Positions 24,870 through 33,678 of a stretch of 64,000 nt of DNA are shown here, in pieces; positions within the stretch are counted from its first letter, which is position 1, and every line of letters begins with the position of its first letter. Origin of the DNA: SB11 sp965222995 (GTDB lineage: Bacteria; Bacteroidota; Bacteroidia; UBA8524); contig OZ244977.1 in NCBI GenBank assembly GCA_965222995.1, positions 310,001 to 374,000 of the forward strand. The letters are read 5' to 3'. The notes below the pieces were generated by a model. That model was not told the origin of the DNA and searched no databases. It saw only the letters and a program-made list of their open reading frames with translations. Position numbers and translations under genes: made by a program.

Positions 24870-27530
24870 TTGAAAGCGGGAAAAAGAATATTTAAACAAC
24901 TATTAGCCATTGCTTTGGTAATGGTTACAGCAGCAGCTTGCAACAAAAACAGTACAAGTTGGGCAAACCGCAAATATCAAGATATGATAGCCCGTTATAA
25001 CGTATACTATAACGGTACTGAAAAACTAAAAGAGGCCAAAGCTACCCTTGCACTTAACCACCAGGATAATTACGACCAGGTTTTAGATGTTTTCCCTTAC
25101 GGAGATGAGCAACAAGCCAAAGCCCAGGAAGCGGCTATGGATGAAGTGATAAAAAAAGGCTCTAAAATAATAGTAAACAGACCTGTGAGTAAATGGGTTG
25201 ATGATGGTTATTTGCTGGTAGGTAAGGGGTATTTTTTTAAGGCAGACTATTATGCGGCGATTGAGACCTTTCAATACATAAATACTAGATATAAAGATAC
25301 TGAAATAGCCCAAGAAGCTACCATTTGGATATTAAAATCGTATTTAATGCTAGAGCGTTATGACGACGCTGAAGCATTGGTAGCATTGTTAAAAAATCAA
25401 AAATCGTTTCCTCCACGTTTGGTAGGTTTATATTCGGCAGCAGCAGCACAGGTTTATATAAAACAAAAGAAGTATCCACCTGCATTAGACTATATACGTA
25501 TAGCTTTGGGCGAAACAAAAAAACGCTACCGTACCCGAAGGGCCAGATATAAATATATAACTGCTCAATTGTTTGAAAAAACCGGGCGACCTGATTCTGC
25601 TAAACTATATTTAAAAGAAGTAATTAAGCTAAATCCGCCGTATGATATGGCGTTTAATGCCAAAATAAGTTTAGCACGAAATTACAATCCTAATGACCCG
25701 GGACAGGTACGTAGGGCACGCAGATACTTGCGCGGTATGTTGCGCGATGACAAAAACATTAGCTACTACGACCAAATATACTACCAGTTAGGGGTTATTG
25801 AGAAACGGACCGGTAATGATGATAAGGCTATTGAAAACTTTAGGCTATCGTTGCAAAACTCACAGAACAACCAAAACCAAAAAGCAGTAACCTACCTGGC
25901 TTTGGCTGATTTATATTTTAATATACCTGAGTATACTTTGGCACAAAGGTATTATGATAGCACTGTACAAGTAATACAACCTGAGTTTGAGGATTATGAC
26001 AATATTGTTAAAAAACAATCCGTACTGTCTGAGTTAATTAAATATAAAGTAATTGTTGACCGTGAAGACAGCTTGCAGCGATTGGCAAAACTTAGCCCTA
26101 ATGAGTTGGCAAAACGGGTAGATAAGTGGATTAAAGAAGAAGCAGAACGTAAAAAACGTGCCGAAGAAGAAAAAGAAAACCAACAAAATACAGGTGGTTT
26201 TGGTACGGGTGGTTTCCCCGGAGCACCCGGTGCCCCCGGTATTGGGCAGCCGCAGGCAAATTCAGGTGGTTCAAACTGGTATTTCTATAACCCACAACAA
26301 GTTAGTATCGGGTACTCGGAATTTACCACAAAATGGGGAAGAAGAAAGCTAACTGACGATTGGCGTTGGAGTGGAAAAGAAAAGAAGACTAACAACCCCA
26401 ATAACAACCAAAATAATAGTGAAGACGACCCTAAAGGAGAGGATAGCGAACTACCAACAGCAAAAAAAGACCCTGAGCTTGAAAAACGTTTAGCCAACAT
26501 ACCCGAAGCAAAACGTAAATATTATAGAGATATTCCTTTTAGTGAGGATGATAGAATACTTTCAGATGCTAAAATAGCTAACGGGCTATATAATATTGGG
26601 GTTATATATTATGAGAAACTAAATGATATACCCGAAGCTGTAAAAGCATTTGAAGAATTACTAAGCCGATTCCCGGGGAATGAATATGAAGCGCGTACTT
26701 ATTATTATTTATATAAAATATATAATGGGGAAGAGAACGTTGCACTAGCAAGTAAATATAAAAAGTTGCTGATTGATAAATATCCAGACTCTGACTTTGC
26801 ACTTTTGGTAAACGATAACCCTATTTTAAAACAAAACACCATAGCTATAGAGCCGTATAAAAAAGACTTTTATAATACCACATTAGATTTATTTAATAGA
26901 GGAAAATATATAGAAGTGAAAAGCCGGAAAACTGTTGCTGATACAATGTTTGCTGGTATATCACTATATCCTAAGTATATGCTGCTGTATGCCATGAGTG
27001 TGGGTAAAACAGATTCTGTTAGCGAGTATAAAAAAGAACTACAAAATATTATTACCCAATACCCTGCTACTGATATTTCAAAACGTGCGAAAGAACTGCT
27101 AGATGCCGTTGCTAGATTAGAAGAAGGTAGCAAACCCAAAGGCAGAGATAAACGAGAAGATGCCTTTAAGTATAAGCCCGATGAACTTCATTTTGTAGTA
27201 GTTGTGTTTCCTAAAGACAAGGGAGATGCAAAAAGTATTCAGATAAAAATATCAGACTTTAATCAGTCCTCATTCCCTAATAATCAATTCCAAACAATCC
27301 CAAGCATATTAAATGATAAGGAGCAAATAATAATTATCCGTAGCTTTGAGGGAAAGGATAAGGCACAAGACTACAAGAAGCAGCTAGAAAGCTTTCATGG
27401 TTTGTTGATGGGAAGTTTGGATAGAAAAGAAGTTTACTATGGGTTAATATCACCCAAAAATTATGCAGAGCTGATTAAGATAAAAGATATTGAGCCTTAC
27501 AAAAGTTTTTATAACCGCTATTACCGTTAA
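24870..27530 (+). CDS. sprE: T9SS periplasmic lipoprotein SprE/PorW
   Basis: 886 aa. The TTG start is the only reasonable start codon before the signal peptide. Lipobox TAAAC gives lipidated Cys24. Then come many tetratricopeptide-like repeats (about residues 90-390), a Lys/Glu-rich stretch, a Gly/Pro-rich segment (GGFGTGGFPGAPGAPGIG), the family-specific NWYFYNPQQVSIGYSEF block and further TPR units, ending with a small SPOR-like fold. The N-terminal NRKYQDMIARYNVYYNGTEKL is characteristic. SprE/PorW is needed for T9SS function and gliding; it links the PorKN ring to the translocon. It is 8 bp upstream of a PBP1A gene. Confidence 0.9.
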   Translation: MKAGKRIFKQLLAIALVMVTAAACNKNSTSWANRKYQDMIARYNVYYNGTEKLKEAKATLALNHQDNYDQVLDVFPYGDEQQAKAQEAAMDEVIKKGSKIIVNRPVSKWVDDGYLLVGKGYFFKADYYAAIETFQYINTRYKDTEIAQEATIWILKSYLMLERYDDAEALVALLKNQKSFPPRLVGLYSAAAAQVYIKQKKYPPALDYIRIALGETKKRYRTRRARYKYITAQLFEKTGRPDSAKLYLKEVIKLNPPYDMAFNAKISLARNYNPNDPGQVRRARRYLRGMLRDDKNISYYDQIYYQLGVIEKRTGNDDKAIENFRLSLQNSQNNQNQKAVTYLALADLYFNIPEYTLAQRYYDSTVQVIQPEFEDYDNIVKKQSVLSELIKYKVIVDREDSLQRLAKLSPNELAKRVDKWIKEEAERKKRAEEEKENQQNTGGFGTGGFPGAPGAPGIGQPQANSGGSNWYFYNPQQVSIGYSEFTTKWGRRKLTDDWRWSGKEKKTNNPNNNQNNSEDDPKGEDSELPTAKKDPELEKRLANIPEAKRKYYRDIPFSEDDRILSDAKIANGLYNIGVIYYEKLNDIPEAVKAFEELLSRFPGNEYEARTYYYLYKIYNGEENVALASKYKKLLIDKYPDSDFALLVNDNPILKQNTIAIEPYKKDFYNTTLDLFNRGKYIEVKSRKTVADTMFAGISLYPKYMLLYAMSVGKTDSVSEYKKELQNIITQYPATDISKRAKELLDAVARLEEGSKPKGRDKREDAFKYKPDELHFVVVVFPKDKGDAKSIQIKISDFNQSSFPNNQFQTIPSILNDKEQIIIIRSFEGKDKAQDYKKQLESFHGLLMGSLDRKEVYYGLISPKNYAELIKIKDIEPYKSFYNRYYR

Positions 27531-27538
27531 AAACATCT

Positions 27539-29878
27539 ATGGCTGAACAAGAGAAAAAAAACAAACGCTCACCACTTCTTCGGTTTTTCTTTTACTTCTT
27601 ATCATTCCTAATAATAGGGTCGTTAGGTGTAGTATTGCTTTTTGCAGGTATTAGTTGGGGAATGTTTGGTAAGCTTCCTGACATTAAACAACTTGAAAAC
27701 CCTGAAACCTATTTAGCTACGGAAATATATAGTGAAGACAATGTACAACTGGGTAAATACTATTATGAAAACCGTTCTAATGCAACATATAAAGAATTAA
27801 GCCCTCACCTTATTCATGCTTTAATAGCTACCGAAGACGAGCGCTTTTATAAGCATGCCGGTATTGATATTAGGGGCTTGGGAAGAGTGTTTTACAAAAC
27901 GGTTTTATTACGCCAAAAAAGTGGAGGAGGAGGAAGTACTATAACCCAACAACTGGCACTAAACTTATTTGCTGATGCTAGAGCAAACTCACTATGGGAA
28001 CGTATCAAACAAAAGCTTAAAGAATGGGTTATTGCCATGCAGTTGGAGAAGCGTTATACCAAAGACGAAATTTTAACCATGTACCTAAATACGGTACAGT
28101 TTTCAGGTAATTCTTATGGAATTAAAAGTGCCGCTAAAACTTTTTTTAACAAAACACCTGATGAGCTTACTATTGAGGAATCAGCAGTTTTGGTTGGTGT
28201 ACTAAAAGCTATTACAAAGTTCAACCCTAAGTTGAACTATGAAAACTCATTATTACGCCGCAATACGGTAATGTTTCAAATGAAGCGGAACAAGTACCTT
28301 ACTGCTGAACAGTTTGATACTTTAAAAGTAAAACCTATAGACCTTAGGTACCAAACCAGTACTCACAATGAGGGTAGTGCTACATATTTCAGAGAGTATT
28401 TAAGACTGTTTTTAACAGCTTCAAAGCCTAATGAAGATGATTACTTTGATGAATATGCCTACAAAATTGATAAAAAACTGTGGGACGAAAATCCATACTA
28501 TGGCTGGACGAATAAAAACACTAAACCCGATGGCAGCAAGTACGATTTGTACCGGGACGGTTTAAAAATAAATGTTACACTAAACAGTGTTCTACAACAA
28601 TATGCTGAAAAAGCGGTTGCTAAACACATACCTGCACTACAAAAAAAGTTTAATAAACATTGGGGACGGCAAGAGCCGTGGGTAGCAGATAAGAACTTTA
28701 TAAAAACAGCCATTAAACGTACTGAAAGATATAGGTTGATGAAGGCGGATAATGCTAGTGATGATGCTATTAAAAAAGCCTTTAATACAAAAGTGAAGAT
28801 GACTATTTTCACTCATAATGGTGAGGTGGACACGGTGATGACTCCTTTAGATTCTTTGAAATATTACAAGCGAATGGCACAAACAGGGTTCATGTCTATG
28901 AACCCCAAAACAGGTGCAATAAAAGCATGGGTAGGAGGTATAAACCATAGGTATTTTAAGTACGACCATGTAAACATTCATGCCACACGTCAAGTAGGCT
29001 CAACTTTCAAACCATTTGTATATTCTAAATATGTAGAAGAAACTAAAAATATATGTAAACGCTTACCCAATACGCGTACCAGCATAATTTTAGGTGATGG
29101 GGAAATATGGTCTCCCCAAAACTCAGACGGTAAAGAAACCGAGTCAGAACCTATGTGGCGGGCATTAGCACTTTCTATGAATAATGTTACTGTAAACATT
29201 ATGAAACAGTTAGACCCCAATGCACCCAAAGTGGTAAAAGAAATGGCACTGAACATGGGTATTAAAAACCATTTAGAAGAAGTGTATTCGCTTTGCCTGG
29301 GAGTATCCAGTCTATCGCTTTATGAAATGGTGAGCGCATTCTCAACTTTTGCTAATAAAGGATATTATACAGAACCTTTTTTCATTCAAAGTATTGAGGA
29401 TAAAAATGGCACAGTACTAATAGGTAATATTATGCCGGCAACACACGAGGCAATGAATGAAAAAACAGCTTTTTTGATGTTGAAAATGCTTCAGAAAGTT
29501 ACAGCCGGAGGAACAGCAACCCGTTTACGCTACCTATATGGTATTGATTATTCACACCAAATAGCAGGAAAAACAGGCACTACCCAAAATAATTCAGACG
29601 GATGGTTTTTAGGGGTAACGCCTGATTTGGTTTCGGGAGCATGGGTAGGCTGGGACGATATGCAAGTGCGTTTTCGCAGTACTCGCCTAGGCTCGGGGGC
29701 AGCTATGGCGTTACCTATTTTTGCTCATTACATGAATGATGTGTATAGTGATAAACGGTTTGATATTAGAAAACAGTTTGAAGAGCCTGAAGATACTGAA
29801 GGTTTAGTTTTTGATTGCAAGAAAGAAGCTCAAGATGATGATTATAATGATATAGATAAGAATGATTTGTTTGATTAA
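27539..29878 (+). CDS. Class A penicillin-binding protein (PBP1A type)
   Basis: 779 aa bifunctional peptidoglycan synthase. One N-terminal membrane anchor (15-37). Glycosyltransferase family 51 domain: E99 in ATEDERFYKHAGID, GGSTITQQLALNL, and the KRYTKDEILTMYLN motif. Transpeptidase domain: active serine S488 in S-T-F-K, SMN at 546-548, and KTGT at 678-681. The C-terminus is short and acidic. It polymerises glycan strands and crosslinks stem peptides on the periplasmic face. It is co-transcribed with sprE, and a 40-bp palindromic terminator follows. Confidence 0.96.
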   Translation: MAEQEKKNKRSPLLRFFFYFLSFLIIGSLGVVLLFAGISWGMFGKLPDIKQLENPETYLATEIYSEDNVQLGKYYYENRSNATYKELSPHLIHALIATEDERFYKHAGIDIRGLGRVFYKTVLLRQKSGGGGSTITQQLALNLFADARANSLWERIKQKLKEWVIAMQLEKRYTKDEILTMYLNTVQFSGNSYGIKSAAKTFFNKTPDELTIEESAVLVGVLKAITKFNPKLNYENSLLRRNTVMFQMKRNKYLTAEQFDTLKVKPIDLRYQTSTHNEGSATYFREYLRLFLTASKPNEDDYFDEYAYKIDKKLWDENPYYGWTNKNTKPDGSKYDLYRDGLKINVTLNSVLQQYAEKAVAKHIPALQKKFNKHWGRQEPWVADKNFIKTAIKRTERYRLMKADNASDDAIKKAFNTKVKMTIFTHNGEVDTVMTPLDSLKYYKRMAQTGFMSMNPKTGAIKAWVGGINHRYFKYDHVNIHATRQVGSTFKPFVYSKYVEETKNICKRLPNTRTSIILGDGEIWSPQNSDGKETESEPMWRALALSMNNVTVNIMKQLDPNAPKVVKEMALNMGIKNHLEEVYSLCLGVSSLSLYEMVSAFSTFANKGYYTEPFFIQSIEDKNGTVLIGNIMPATHEAMNEKTAFLMLKMLQKVTAGGTATRLRYLYGIDYSHQIAGKTGTTQNNSDGWFLGVTPDLVSGAWVGWDDMQVRFRSTRLGSGAAMALPIFAHYMNDVYSDKRFDIRKQFEEPEDTEGLVFDCKKEAQDDDYNDIDKNDLFD

Positions 29879-29892
29879 TTCTTCCAAAGTAT

Positions 29893-29932
29893 AAAACATA
29901 AAAGGCAGCCCATGGGCTGCCTTTTATGTTTT
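29893..29932. terminator. Bidirectional terminator, 40-bp perfect palindrome
   Basis: AAAACATAAAAGGCAGCCCA and its exact complement, with no spacer. Lies between the convergent PBP1A gene and the 29949-30476 gene, with A/T runs on both flanks. Confidence 0.9.
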
Positions 29933-29948
29933 AATATGGGTTTTAAAA

Positions 29949-30476
29949 CTAAAAATCGTCTACATTACGATTAATGCGTTTGCTCTCACTACGCTCATAA
30001 TCACTGGTAAAATCAACAGTAAAAATTTGGTTTATACTTTCATTTACTAATGATACTCTTACATCATCAATATTCCAGTAATATTGTTTACCGCTCACTG
30101 GGTTTTCTTCCTTGTCGGGATTACCGAATTTATTTACCAAGATGTATTTCATTTCGCCCAACTGTTTGCTTTCTCCGGTCATAATTACACCAATAAAACG
30201 GTCATTATCATTAAAAATGTAATACAAAGCTTTTAGTGCAACTGTACCCACAAGCATGTTGTCATCTTGAATGTAATAGGCATTTTTATCTCCAAGTTCG
30301 GTAGATTTGGTAAACCTAACTTTCATTCCATTTCTAACTACAGAGTCTAGATGAGTTCCCCATCTAATCTTTCTAAAATCATCTAAGGTATAATCTCCTG
30401 AGCTGGTATATGATTGGGCTTTAACTGATACCAACGAAATTGCACAGGCTAATGTTAAGAATAAATATTTTTTCAT
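29949..30476 (-). CDS. Secreted protein of unknown function
   Basis: 175 aa with a signal peptide (LACAISLVSVKAQ). The mature part is a mixed alpha/beta domain without a motif I recognise; notable segments are YTLDDFRKIRWGTHLDSVV and a C-terminal ISSY-like strand YYWNIDDVRVSLVNES. Periplasmic or outer-membrane location is likely. A TAAATTTG element sits 23 bp upstream of the ATG, so it probably has its own promoter. Confidence 0.75.
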   Translation of the reverse strand: MKKYLFLTLACAISLVSVKAQSYTSSGDYTLDDFRKIRWGTHLDSVVRNGMKVRFTKSTELGDKNAYYIQDDNMLVGTVALKALYYIFNDNDRFIGVIMTGESKQLGEMKYILVNKFGNPDKEENPVSGKQYYWNIDDVRVSLVNESINQIFTVDFTSDYERSESKRINRNVDDF

Positions 30477-30498
30477 TGAACGTTTGTTTTGAAGATGA

Positions 30499-30506
30499 CA
30501 AATTTA
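30499..30506 (-). promoter_or_regulatory. -7 promoter element (TAAATTTG) of the 29949-30476 gene
   Basis: Exact TAnnTTTG on the minus strand, 23 bp before the ATG at 30476. No TTG at the expected -33 position. Confidence 0.4.
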
Positions 30507-30529
30507 ACCTTTCGCGGTAAAGTTCATAA

Positions 30530-31825
30530 TTAATTTTTTCCTTTACCCAATTGTTCAATGGCTGAAGCTTTTAAAATACATTCTTTATACTCTTCTTCAG
30601 GTATAGAATCATAGGTAATTGCACCCCCAACATGGTACGATAAATATTGAGTATTGGCATTATAAAGCAAAGAGCGTATTACTACATTAAAATCAAAGTC
30701 TCCATCAGGATTTATATAGCCAATAGTACCGGAGAATAAGCCTCTTTTGCTTTCCTCGTATTGCTCAATAAGCTCCATGGCTTTTACCTTGGGAGCCCCC
30801 GTCATAGAACCCATGGGGAAGGCATTTTTAATTACATCAACCCAATGTATATCTTCTCTAAGAGTGCCTGTAATTGTAGAAATCATTTGGTGTACCTGTG
30901 GGAAGCTATAAATACCAAAAAGCTCTTCTACTTTTATAGTTCCTGCTTTGCAGCTTCTAGCCAAATCATTACGCACTAAGTCTACAATCATCACATTTTC
31001 TGCCATTTCTTTCTCACTATGGCGAAGTGAATATCTGCTAGCTTCATCCTCTTCACTATCGTTTCCTCTTTTTGCAGTTCCCTTTATAGGTTGCGAGATG
31101 AGTTTTCGCCCTTCTTTTTTCAAGAAACGTTCTGGGCTGGCACATAAAGCATATAAACTATCCTCAAACTTACCATAAGCAGCAAAAGGTACAGGGGATA
31201 TTTTTTGCAACTCTATATAAGTTTGTAACGGGTCAATATTTGAATCTTTGGCGAAATACTCCATACAAACATTCATCTCATATACATCACCTTCTTCTAT
31301 ATGGTTACGGGTTTTTTGTATCTTTTCTAAATACTGCTTTTTATTAATTCTTGGTGTAAAGCTAAAAGTCTGTTTTTCTAATTTAGGTGATATAGTAGTC
31401 GATGTTATAGCCTTGAAAACCTTATCAGGTTGTTCAGCATCAATTATTATAGAGCTACCCTCAATTCTCACTAAAATTTCTGGCACAAAAAAATATAGAG
31501 CAGGAAAGCCTAAACCATCAGGGTTGTTAGATTTTAGCTTCTCTACTTCGTTTTTCAAGTCATAGCTTAAATAGCCTAGCAACCAGCCATTATGCTGGGC
31601 ATGGAATTCTTTTAGTTGCTCAAAAGCATTGCTTGCTTGCTCTATTTTTAAAATGGCTTTAGTTCCTATGCCAACAAGTAGTTCATAGTCGTCATACCCA
31701 CAGGCAGATTTACTTTTATTACTATCTAAATATAAACAGGTAGAAAAACCATTAGCATAAGCATAAAGCTTTTGTTTAAGTAGTAATGTTTCAGCTTTGG
31801 GTATAGTAAAACTTTTAAGTGCCAA
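30530..31825 (-). CDS. pabB: Aminodeoxychorismate synthase component I (PabB)
   Basis: 431 aa chorismate-binding enzyme of folate synthesis; it aminates chorismate to 4-amino-4-deoxychorismate. The key segment is PIKGT at 246-250: Lys248 marks PabB, while TrpE has Ala. Other family blocks: EGDVYEMNVCMEYF, MIVDLVRNDLAR, GAPKVKAMELIEQYE, GLFSGTIGYI and HVGGAITYDSIPEEEYKE. The start is TTG directly after a TGA stop codon; no ATG lies nearby. No glutaminase (PabA) or lyase (PabC) gene is adjacent. It is divergent from the FNR-ferredoxin gene. Confidence 0.93.
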   Translation of the reverse strand: MALKSFTIPKAETLLLKQKLYAYANGFSTCLYLDSNKSKSACGYDDYELLVGIGTKAILKIEQASNAFEQLKEFHAQHNGWLLGYLSYDLKNEVEKLKSNNPDGLGFPALYFFVPEILVRIEGSSIIIDAEQPDKVFKAITSTTISPKLEKQTFSFTPRINKKQYLEKIQKTRNHIEEGDVYEMNVCMEYFAKDSNIDPLQTYIELQKISPVPFAAYGKFEDSLYALCASPERFLKKEGRKLISQPIKGTAKRGNDSEEDEASRYSLRHSEKEMAENVMIVDLVRNDLARSCKAGTIKVEELFGIYSFPQVHQMISTITGTLREDIHWVDVIKNAFPMGSMTGAPKVKAMELIEQYEESKRGLFSGTIGYINPDGDFDFNVVIRSLLYNANTQYLSYHVGGAITYDSIPEEEYKECILKASAIEQLGKGKN

Positions 31826-31919
31826 TCAACTTGGGGTTTAAGCTACAATCATACACAACAAAAGAACAAAACAAAACACTGGCATTCAAAAACTGGTAAA
31901 GTATTGTTTATCAGCTTGG

Positions 31920-31950
31920 TTGTTTCTTAGTAAGCAAACGGGTACCTTTG
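31920..31950 (+). promoter_or_regulatory. Bacteroidota-type promoter of the FNR-ferredoxin gene
   Basis: TTG (31920-31922), 20 bp, TACCTTTG (31943-31950), then a predicted leader of about 40 nt to the ATG at 31995. Spacing and sequence are the phylum's -33/-7 consensus. Confidence 0.75.
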
Positions 31951-31994
31951 CACCCCGAAAACCATTAACGGTTGTTAGTTGTTTAAAAAACCAA

Positions 31995-33074
31995 ATGTCA
32001 GAACTTTTTCACCCACTAAAAATAAAGCGTATAGTTCGCGAAACAAAGGATGCAGCATCTTTTGTGTTTGATATACCTGCTGAGTTAAAGGAGAAGTATC
32101 AATACTTGCCCGGGCAATATTTAACCTTATCAACCACTATTAACGGTAGTGAAGTACGCCGAGCTTATTCATTTAGTAGTAGCCCTATAACTGATGCAGA
32201 CCCTGCTGTTACCATAAAAAAAGTACAAGGGGGTGTGTTTTCTACCTTTATGAATGATGATGCCTTTGAAGGGCAAGTTCTACAAGTAATGCCACCGATG
32301 GGTAACTTTGTAGTGCATTTAGACGAGGCAGCAAAAAAACATTATGTATTATTTGCAGGGGGTAGCGGGGTAACGCCAATAATGTCTATAGCAAAGTCTG
32401 TATTAGATAAAGAACCTAACAGCCGCATATCTATGGTGTACTGTAACCAAGATGAAGCTTCAATAATCTTTAACCAAACTATTAAAGATATGGAAGTGAA
32501 GCATTGGGATAGATTTAGCATAATACACGCATTAGATAATCCTCCAATGGGTTGGGCAGATAGAAGTGGAAGGCAAAGTGCTGAAGATTTTGCAAACATT
32601 GCTCGCGAAGTTTATACAGAGGGTTATGATACACAATATTATATCTGCGGACCATCAGGCATGATGGATACAGTGAAAACAGCACTAGAAAATTTAGGTA
32701 TAGATAGCGAAAAAGTACATACAGAGTATTTTACCTCACCTACTAGCAAATCTAAAGAAGAAAACACTACAACCGTAGTAGATGCAGGTGGCGATAGTGG
32801 AACCCCAACGGTTACTATTGTGCTAAATGGTGCTGAAACTGATATTGAGGTAGAAAAAGGTACTACTATTTTAGATGCCGCTAAAGAACAGGATTTAGAC
32901 CCTCCTTATGCTTGCCAAATAGGGGTTTGCACTACTTGCCGTGCTAAACTTTTAGAAGGTGAAGTAGAAATGGATGAGCGTGAAGGCTTAAGCGATGACG
33001 AGATTAAAAAAGGGTATATACTTACTTGCCAATCGCACCCTACTACACCAAAAGTGAAACTTATTTACGAATAG
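31995..33074 (+). CDS. FNR-type oxidoreductase fused to a plant-type [2Fe-2S] ferredoxin (PaaE-like)
   Basis: 359 aa. Residues 1-105 form the FAD domain (YLPGQYLTLS, EVRRAYSFSSSP). Residues 105-235 bind NAD(P)H (LFAGGSGVTPIMSI, YYICGPSGMMDTV). Residues 260-359 are a ferredoxin domain with the cluster cysteines in C-x4-C-x2-C (ACQIGVCTTCRAKL) and a fourth Cys in LTCQSHP. It passes electrons from NAD(P)H to a partner oxygenase or desaturase; in the PaaE case that partner is phenylacetyl-CoA epoxidase, but no paaABCD genes are present here. The ATG at 31995 is chosen because the TTG at 31920 is part of the promoter. Confidence 0.92.
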   Translation: MSELFHPLKIKRIVRETKDAASFVFDIPAELKEKYQYLPGQYLTLSTTINGSEVRRAYSFSSSPITDADPAVTIKKVQGGVFSTFMNDDAFEGQVLQVMPPMGNFVVHLDEAAKKHYVLFAGGSGVTPIMSIAKSVLDKEPNSRISMVYCNQDEASIIFNQTIKDMEVKHWDRFSIIHALDNPPMGWADRSGRQSAEDFANIAREVYTEGYDTQYYICGPSGMMDTVKTALENLGIDSEKVHTEYFTSPTSKSKEENTTTVVDAGGDSGTPTVTIVLNGAETDIEVEKGTTILDAAKEQDLDPPYACQIGVCTTCRAKLLEGEVEMDEREGLSDDEIKKGYILTCQSHPTTPKVKLIYE

Positions 33075-33078
33075 AGCT

Positions 33079-33597
33079 ATGACACAGTTTAAAAAACCAT
33101 CAGATTCTTTTACCGTAATGAACGAGTTGGTATTGCCTAACGATACCAATACCCTTAATAATCTTATGGGAGGGCGTTTATTACACTGGATGGATATAGC
33201 TTCTGCTATTGCAGCACAAAAGCACTGTAACCGTACAGTAGTTACTGCCAGTGTAGATAGTGTTTCTTTTAACGAAGGCATACGCTTGGGCGATGTGGTT
33301 ACAATTTCTGCTAAAGTAAGTCGTGCTTTCCGTACCAGTATGGAGGTGTATATAGAGGTATGGTGTGAAAATATACCTAAAGGTACTCGTGTTAAATGTA
33401 ATGAGGCATACTACACCTTTGTTGCTGTTGACGGAAACGGCAGACCTATTACTGTGCCCGATTTAAAGCCTGAAACAGAAGATGAAACAGCCCGTTTCGA
33501 TGGTGCTTTACGCCGTCGCCAATTGCGCTTAATATTAGCAGGGCGCATGAAACCCGATGACGCAAAAGAGCTGCGTGCTTTATTTGTACAGGATTAA
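33079..33597 (+). CDS. Acyl-CoA thioesterase (hotdog fold)
   Basis: 172 aa. Hotdog-type thioesterase of the YciA/ACOT group: LVLPNDTNTLNNLMGGRLLH, MDIASAIAAQKH, TASVDSVSFNEGIRLGD and EVWCENIPKGTRVK. It hydrolyses acyl-CoA to free acid and CoA in the cytoplasm; chain-length preference cannot be told. The ATG is 4 bp after the FNR-ferredoxin stop codon, so the two form an operon, possibly acting together in lipid or acyl-CoA metabolism. Confidence 0.9.
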   Translation: MTQFKKPSDSFTVMNELVLPNDTNTLNNLMGGRLLHWMDIASAIAAQKHCNRTVVTASVDSVSFNEGIRLGDVVTISAKVSRAFRTSMEVYIEVWCENIPKGTRVKCNEAYYTFVAVDGNGRPITVPDLKPETEDETARFDGALRRRQLRLILAGRMKPDDAKELRALFVQD

Positions 33598-33609
33598 TGA
33601 GTGGTGGAC

Positions 33610-33673
33610 AGTCATTCCGAATTTATTTCGGAATCTGTGCGAATAATAGACTCCTGCTTTTGTAGGAATGACT
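33610..33673. repeat. REP-like palindromic element with GTCAT...ATGAC ends
   Basis: AGTCATTCC at the left and GGAATGACT at the right enclose two internal hairpins (ATTCCGAA-TTTAT-TTCGGAAT, and TCCTGC-TTTT-GTAGGA). It lies between the convergent thioesterase and uvrC genes and shares sequence with the cluster at 39.3-39.5 kb. Confidence 0.75.
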
Positions 33674-33678
33674 CAAAA

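Noticed and set aside
29893..29932. 40-bp perfect palindrome as a possible operator or attachment site
   Set aside because: Position between two convergent stop codons and flanking T/A runs make a bidirectional terminator the simplest explanation.
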